The notes beneath the pieces are model-generated. The model did not search any database. It saw only the letters and a program-made list of their open reading frames with translations, and was not told the DNA's origin. This document shows positions 58,330 through 64,000 of a stretch of DNA of 64,000 nucleotides, piece by piece. This DNA is from Tetraselmis striata. Its lineage: Eukaryota; Chlorophyta; Chlorodendrophyceae; Chlorodendrales; Chlorodendraceae. The number at the start of each line of letters is the position of its first letter. Position 1 is the first letter of the stretch. The stretch lies in assembly GCA_006384855.1 (NCBI GenBank), contig VCJN01003112.1:1-64000 (forward strand), given 5' to 3'. The position numbers and the translations under genes are program-made.

Positions 58330-61300
58330 AGCACACAAGTTGTCGGCGTCGTCCGGCTCCTGTTGGTTGCGCCCCCGGAGCGTCCCACGCAGTAGGATGG
58401 CGTCATCAAGCAGCCACTGCACGCAGCTAGTAGGCACCATCAAGCCGCCACTGCACCGTGTAGTGCCCAGATTGCTTTTGCGGTCCGGGCACGCAACTAA
58501 TCGGCGTCATCATCGGGCCGCCACTGCACTTATTTGTGGCACGGTTGCATCCGCAGCCCGAGCAAGCAGGTCGTCGGCGCCAACTAATGGACCGGCACTA
58601 CACCAAGTGTCCCGGTCGCTTCAGCTGTCCATGCATGCAACATGTAGGTCAGCGCCGTCGGGTCGCCATTGCACCATCAATCTCGGCTAATTCCGCGGCC
58701 CGGGCACGCAAGTGGCCGGCGCCGACAATGAAACCGCCGCTGCGCCATGTTTGTGCCCCGGTTGCATTCGCAGCCCGAGCACGCAGTTGGTCGGCGTCAT
58801 CTGACCGCCATTGCACCCTGTGTCACGTTTGCTTCCCCGGCCCGAGCACGCGGGTGGTCATCGCCAAAGGGAGCTAGTGTGCCCCAATCGCTTCCGCAGC
58901 CCGGACACGTAGCGAGGGGGAGCCGACCGGCCACAGCCGCGCCGTGTGCCACGGTTGCATCCGCATCCCGAGCACGCGGTTGGTCTACTTACGCCATCAC
59001 ACAACCAACGCACCATGTGATCCGGTCGCTTGCGCGGCCTGGGCACACAGCCGGTCGGCGTCATCATCGGGCCGCCACTGCACATTGTGCCACGGTTGCA
59101 TCCGCATCCCAGGTTCGTTGGCGGCAACAAGCCGCCATAGCACGATGTGTCCCGGTCGCTTCCGTGCTCCGCGCACGCAGTTGGTCGGCGCCATCAGGCC
59201 GCCGCTGCGCCATGTGCCACGGTTAGATCCGCAGACCGCAGTTCGTCGACGCCAACTACGGCCCCCCATTGCACGCTTTGTCCCGGCTGCTTCCGCAGCC
59301 CGGGCACGCAGCTTATCGGCGCCGACGGGCAACCACTACACCATGTGCTCCAGTCGCTTCCGTGGCCCGGGCACGCGGTTGGTCGGCGCCAACGGGCCGC
59401 CGCTGCGCCATTAAGCGCCATGCTGATTGCATCCGCAGCCCGGGCACGCAGATGATCGGCGCCATCAAGCCGCCACTGTCCCATGAGCTCAGTCGATTCC
59501 CCGGCCCGGGCACGCAGCTGTCGCTCGGCGCCAACGAGTCGCGAATCTGCGTTGTGCCCGGTTGCTTCCGAAGCCGGGGCATGCAGCTGGTCGGAGCCAA
59601 CGGGCCGCCGAGGCGCCATGTGCCTTGGTTGCATCCGCGGCTCGGGCAGGCGGTTGGTCGGCGCCAGCGGGCCACCATTGCGCCATATGTGCCCCGGTTG
59701 AATCCTCAGCCGAGCACACGGTTAATCGGCGCCTAGACCACCACGGCTCCAAGTGCTAAGGTCGCTTCCGCGGTCCATGCACTGAGTTGGTCAGCGACAT
59801 CATCGGGCCACCACTACACATGGTGTCCCGTTTGAATCCGCATCCCGAGCACGCAGCTGGTCGACCGCCGATCGGCGCCATCGAATTGGAGCTGCGTCAT
59901 ATGCCTCGGTTGCATCCGCGGCCCGAGCACGCAGGGACGCAGTTGGCCGGCGCCAATAGGTCGCCATTGCACCATGTGCCCCGTTTGCTTCCGATGTTCG
60001 TACACGCACCTAGTTGGCGCCATCGGGCCGCCAATGCTCCACGTGTCCCGGTCGCTTCCGCGGCCCGGGCACGCAGCTGGTCGGGCGGCGCCATCGGGCC
60101 GCCACTACACCATGTGTTCCGTATGCTTTCGCAGCCCGGCACGCAATTGGTCGGCGCCAATGGGCCGCCACTGCACTGTGTGCCCCGGTTGCTTTCTTCG
60201 CAGCCCAGGCACGCAGCTTGTCGGCGCCATTGGGCCACCAGCACCCTTATCCCCGGTGGTTTTCGGAGCCCAGGTCCTCATCTTGAATGCGCCAACGGGC
60301 CGCCAATGCACCATGTGTCCATGGTGCTCTCGCGGCCCGGGCACATATATAGATGATCGGCGTCATCGGCTTGCCAATGCAACATGTGCCCCGGTCGCTT
60401 CTCCGGGCCGGACCCGCAGCTGGTCGGCGCCAACGGGCCGTTACTGTACGTTGTAGTGCCCCGGCTGCGAACGTAGCTGGTCGCCGCCATGACCACAATA
60501 CCATGTGCCCCGGTTGCTTGCGCAACCCGGGCACGCAGCTTGGCGGTATCATCATCATCGGGCCGCCAAATCAGGATCGAGTTTGATAACGTGGGCGATA
60601 TAATACCTCCTTGTGGTACACCCTCCATAGTTTCAGAGAAATATTGTTCATTTCTATCATCCCAGCTTTAATGGATTCCTTTCAAATATATTAATGACTT
60701 TTAGCCGCTGATTGGTTAGTTAGCATCTAACAAGTTTTTGACTATAAAAAATGTTTTCGCCACTGATAAATTAAAGTTTGTTTGCCTTTAAATTACTTGA
60801 AGAAGCTAAATAAATCATCTTTGAAGATAATGAATAAAAAGGTCTGAATTTATACATTTGCTGATTCAAAATGTAAGCACGGTTGCATCCGCAGCCCGAG
60901 CAAGCAGTTGGTTGGCGCCATCGGGCCGCCACTACACCATGTGCCGTGGTCACTTTCCCGGCCCGGGCACGCAGCTAGCCGGCGCCATCATCGGGCTGCC
61001 ACTACACCATGTGTCCCGGTTGCTTTCGCAGCCGGGTTGCTTTCGCCGCCCGGCACCAACGGGCCACCAATGCACCTTGTGCCCCGGTTGCTTTCGCGAC
61101 ACGGGCCCGCAGTTGGTCGGCATCATCATTTGCCCGCTTCTGCACATCGTGCCGCAGTTCCATTCGCAGCCTGATCACGCGGGTGGTCGGCGCCAACGGG
61201 CTGCCGTTGTGCGCCGTTGTGTGCCGGTTGCTTTCGAAGCCCGGGCAAGCATCTAGTTGGCGCCAACTGTCCACCTACTACACCATGTGTCGCGGTCACT

Positions 61301-62105
61301 TCCCCGGCCCGGGCATGCTCATGGTAGGCGCCATCGGGCCACCAATGCACCATGTGCCCCGGTTGCTTTTGCGACACGGGCCCGCAGTTGGTCGGCATCA
61401 TCAACTGCCCGCTACTGCACATCGTGCCACGGTTGCATCCGCAGCCCGAGCACGCGGCTGGCCGGCGCCAACGGGCAGCCATTGTACGTTGTGTGCCGGT
61501 TTTTTTCGAAGCCCGGACACGCACCTAGTAGTTATTGGCGCCAACTGGTCACCACCACACCATGTGTCGCGGTCACTTCCCCGGCCCGGGCATGCAGCTG
61601 CTCGGCGCCATCGGGCCGCCACTGCACCATGTGTCCCGGTTGCTTTCGAAGCCCGGGCATGCACATGGTAGGCGCCATCGGGCCACCAATGCACCATGTG
61701 CCCCGTTGCTTTCGCGGCACGAGCCGGTCAGCTGGTCAGCCTCATCATCTGCCCGCTACTGCGCATCGTGCCACGGTTGCATCCGCAGCCCGAGCACGCG
61801 GATGGTCGCTCGGCGCCAACGGGCCACAACTGCACGCTTTTGTCGCGCTGTCGCTTCGCGGTCCGGGCCCGAAGTTGGTCGACACCATCGGGTCACCACT
61901 GCACCATGAGCCCCGCTCGCTTCCGCGGCCCGGGCACGCAGCTAGTCGGTGCCACCAAGCCGCCACTGCACCGTCGTATGCCCCGGTCGCTCCCGCGGTG
62001 CGGGCAAGTAGCTAGTCGGCGCCAACAGCCCGTCATTTTACCATGTGCCCCGGTTGTTTCCGCAACCCGCACACGCAATTGGCCGGCGCCATGGGGCCGC
62101 CACTG
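58330..62105. repeat. 67-bp tandem array 2, about 50 units
   Basis: Same unit as array 1 (GGGCCGCCACTGCACCATG, GCCCCGGTTGC, CCGCGGCCCGGGCACGC, GTCGGCGCCA), with units of 64-72 bases. Some stretches between about 61000 and 61800 repeat as blocks of several units, a sign of recent higher-order duplication. The array is broken by an AT-rich insert at about 60570-60876. Confidence 0.9.
60570..60876 (-). pseudogene. Group II intron reverse transcriptase fragment (possibly organellar)
   Basis: This roughly 300-base piece is clearly AT-rich, unlike the GC-rich array on both sides. On the minus strand it reads 'YFSETMEGVPQGGIISPTLSN', closely resembling the reverse transcriptase segment of group II intron-encoded proteins (the QGGIISPxLxN box that precedes the catalytic YADD). 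One frame upstream it reads 'IKAGMIE', which in that family lies just before ('W[LI]KAGxxE'). So a frameshift separates them. The composition suggests a mitochondrial or plastid source copied into the nucleus, though a bacterial source cannot be excluded. No YADD, X or endonuclease domain is left. Confidence 0.6.
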
Positions 62106-62689
62106 CGCTGTTATGCCCACGTGGCGCGCCCGTACCACCGGAGGAGTTGCATCGACCCAGTAGCACCTTGGCAGTGCCATCGTCCGACGGAATTTGCCGT
62201 ACGCCCGTACGGCACCACCCTGCGCGCGGTTACCCGACGCATCCATCCCGGGTAGCGCTGCTTGTGCGTGATGCTTCGTGGTGTGCTTAAAACAAAGTCC
62301 CCGTCTTCCTTACTCGTGGCGCACTCACCTACCATGGGGACGTGCCGTGACAGCCACATCCATCCTCCCCTCATGTTCGCGGGTCTGCCTTGAAGGCTTT
62401 TTGGCCGCCCTCCCAAAGGCATTTACGCCAAAGCACCTTGTGGATAATGTGCATGCACCACCTTTCTCGATTGAAATGGCGGTGCAACGAGTACTGGTGA
62501 GAATTACAAAAAGGCTAGGAACAAATCCACAGCTAAACGCAACAGTATTGATAAAAGATCAACAGAGCAAGCGGCCTAAAAGTGGCCCGCATCTAGCCAT
62601 CCAGCACGAGTACTGGTACCACGTACATCGCAAGCACGGGTTCATCGCTGTAGTTGCCAGTCTTGCCCCAAGGGCGAACACCGAGTACT

Positions 62690-63460
62690 GTTCTAAACTA
62701 GTTTATGTGGTTTCTCTAATTGTACGGGACAGCCTTGGCGCGGTGCATGTAGCGCGCGTGTGCGCGCACATGATTGCGGGGGCCGATTAGGGCCACCACC
62801 TCCCACCACGGCGGACCGACCGGTCACTTTCCTTTGTTGTGGCACGCTCCATCGAGCGCGCACCACATCAAATAAAGTTGCGGCATTTTTGCCGCGCATG
62901 GTGCCGGTCTTCCGGCATCGTACCATGTACGGTGAGCGAAGCCTTTAGCGGGGGGGGGGGGGGGGGGGGGGGGGGGGCGCGGGCTTGGGAGAAACCTGTT
63001 AGGGTTTGTGTGGTTAAAAATAATGGACGCGCGCCGCTTGCGACGTGCTAATTATTACTACCCGCGAACGAGCTGCTGATTACTCGCCCAACGCGAGGAG
63101 AGGACGAAGCCGCAGCGCCTCCCCATTCAGTGGAACCAAGGTCCAAGCTCTTCTTGTGAAATGTTCTAAACTTGTTTATGTGGTTTCTCTAACTGTACGG
63201 GATAGCCATGGCGCGACGCGCGCATGATTGCGGGGGGCGGTCAGGGCCACCACCTGCCACCACAGTAGACGGGCCGGTCACTTTGCTGTGGCACGCTCCA
63301 TCGAGCGCACCACAGCCCCCCCCCCCCCCCCCCCCCCCCGGGCTATGGGCTTGGTCGCCTACAAATTCCTGATTATCACAATATGTAGTAACCATACGGA
63401 AATTCTGGAATACTGGAATTCTTCGGCAAACCAGAAGTTCCTTGTGAAATGGTACCACTG
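62690..63460 (+). mobile_element. Repeat family E, two tandem copies
   Basis: A block starting TTCTAAACT(A/T)GTTTATGTGG, then TTTCTCTAA(T/C)TGTACGGGA, occurs at 62693 and 63165. Each copy continues through GATTGCGGGG, GGGCCACCACCT, CGGTCACTTT and GGCACGCTCCATCGAGCGC and meets a long G or C run (G28 at 62950-62977, C24 at 63316-63339). The second copy extends to about 63460. A minus-strand relative lies at 47880-48175 beside the DIRS-like relic, which suggests the family is a terminal part of that retroelement type. Confidence 0.65.
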
Positions 63461-64000
63461 TACCACCGCGGCTCGAGGCTACCTGTACCCTCTACAAGAG
63501 CGCGAAGAATGCCAGACTGCGCTGCAAAAATGGTACATCGTCTATTGTTGAACCTAATTGATATGCCCTTTAGTCGCGAATAGATCTGAATGATATAATA
63601 CGGACGATATATTAATTTACGACCATTAAGACAGGGTACTTGCACAGTCGCACACGCGTCATCATGTTAGCACAGCAAGCAGCACCAGGCGCCGCCGCGC
63701 GGCACCGCGGCACGAGGACGAGACAGCACATATGGCCCCGCGACTACAGTGGTACGTACGTAATCCTTGGTGAGAATTATCTCCGCCATATGCTCATATG
63801 TGAATAATGCAGTACCTCTTGTTATTACTAAAAAGGAGTCTGACCAATGAGGAAGCAGCCGTCACGCCCGGGGCTCTTGCAGCCCCTGAGCCCCCCCGAG
63901 GAGTTTTCGGGGGGCATCTTGGGGCACTAGGGCCCAAAACATGATGTAAGCAAGGGCTCCACAAAGCCCCAATGTTAGCAGACAAGTTTGGAGGCTGGTG
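63461..64000. other. Right end, no gene recognised
   Basis: Short frames only. Around 63868-63930 a purine/pyrimidine palindrome-like stretch (GCCCCTGAGCCCCCCGAG and its complement CTCGGGGGGC-like partner) could fold. No edge-crossing open frame of note. Confidence 0.35.

Larger units (their letters stand above)
57640..62440 (+). mobile_element. Composite element 2: direct repeats around a long 67-bp minisatellite
   Basis: The left block (about 57640-57960) and right block (about 62105-62440) match the blocks of composite element 1 in order and orientation. Shared landmarks are GCCCGTACC, GAGTTGCATCGACCCA or its variants, GCCATCGTCCGACG, CGCCCGTACGGCAC, CATCCCGGGT and CTTAAAA. The right block lacks the first 60 or so bases of the left. 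Between the left block and the array lie about 370 unique bases with no gene. The two elements carry the same array unit, so the structure is a family and not a coincidence. Confidence 0.65.

Noticed and set aside
58536-62163. Long open frames across array 2, including Arg/Ala/His-rich proteins
   Set aside because: Same artefact as in array 1. Only the AT-rich insert carries a family-like reading.
1-64000. CRISPR arrays, bacterial operons or defence systems
   Set aside because: The tandem arrays have no spacers, and introns, SINEs and LINEs show a eukaryotic nuclear genome.

Overview
The window is nuclear DNA of a eukaryote with a large, repeat-laden genome. The best guess is a green alga of the chlorophyte or prasinophyte kind. 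Exons are GC-rich, introns are many and carry GT-AG ends, and the one long intact gene has the LRR + armadillo + patatin layout of the plant patatin-related phospholipase pPLA-I. No operons, ribosome sites or bacterial genes are visible. About twenty pure G or C runs of 14 to 30 bases are scattered through introns and intergenic DNA. I cannot name the species.

Layout. 1-520: edge-truncated retroelement-type coding region (minus). 0.5-3.2 kb: no gene, but a perfect 21-bp hairpin and a tRNA-derived SINE. 4.9-6.6 kb: decayed, unrecognised multi-exon coding region (minus). 7.86-8.09 kb: a single importin-beta first exon. 8.9-13.3 kb: two convergent genes, an unrecognised broken ORF (plus) facing a transposase-like gene (minus), probably one DNA transposon. 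14.4-15.8 kb: retroelement 3' ends. 15.9-17.6 kb: a composite element made of a 67-bp minisatellite between direct repeats. 17.8-20.3 kb: a hypothetical ORF and a decayed minus-strand gene. 21.1-22.7 kb: a degenerate LINE (minus). 22.7-27.9 kb: nothing recognisable.

28.7-51.2 kb is one gene, the pPLA-I homologue. I could follow about 27 exons with consistent reading phase, giving about 1,259 residues with intact catalytic motifs. Two introns are huge (about 8.1 kb and 6.5 kb) and are filled with SINEs, truncated retroelement ends, a large foldback element, a recent 293-bp-offset duplication and a DIRS/Ngaro-like RNase H relic. 52.8-53.9 kb holds a single-exon cyclin-box protein (minus). 55.8-56.5 kb is a roughly 230-bp tandem repeat. 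57.6-62.4 kb is a second, larger copy of the composite minisatellite element. Its array is interrupted by an AT-rich fragment that reads like a group II intron reverse transcriptase, possibly organellar. The right end carries two copies of another dispersed repeat and no gene.

Apart from the phospholipase, the cyclin-like protein and the importin exon, nearly everything legible is mobile DNA in various stages of decay. The phospholipase is predicted to act on membrane glycerolipids and the cyclin-like protein in kinase control; nothing links the two functionally. Exon boundaries are read by eye from splice dinucleotides, phase and family resemblance, without transcript data.
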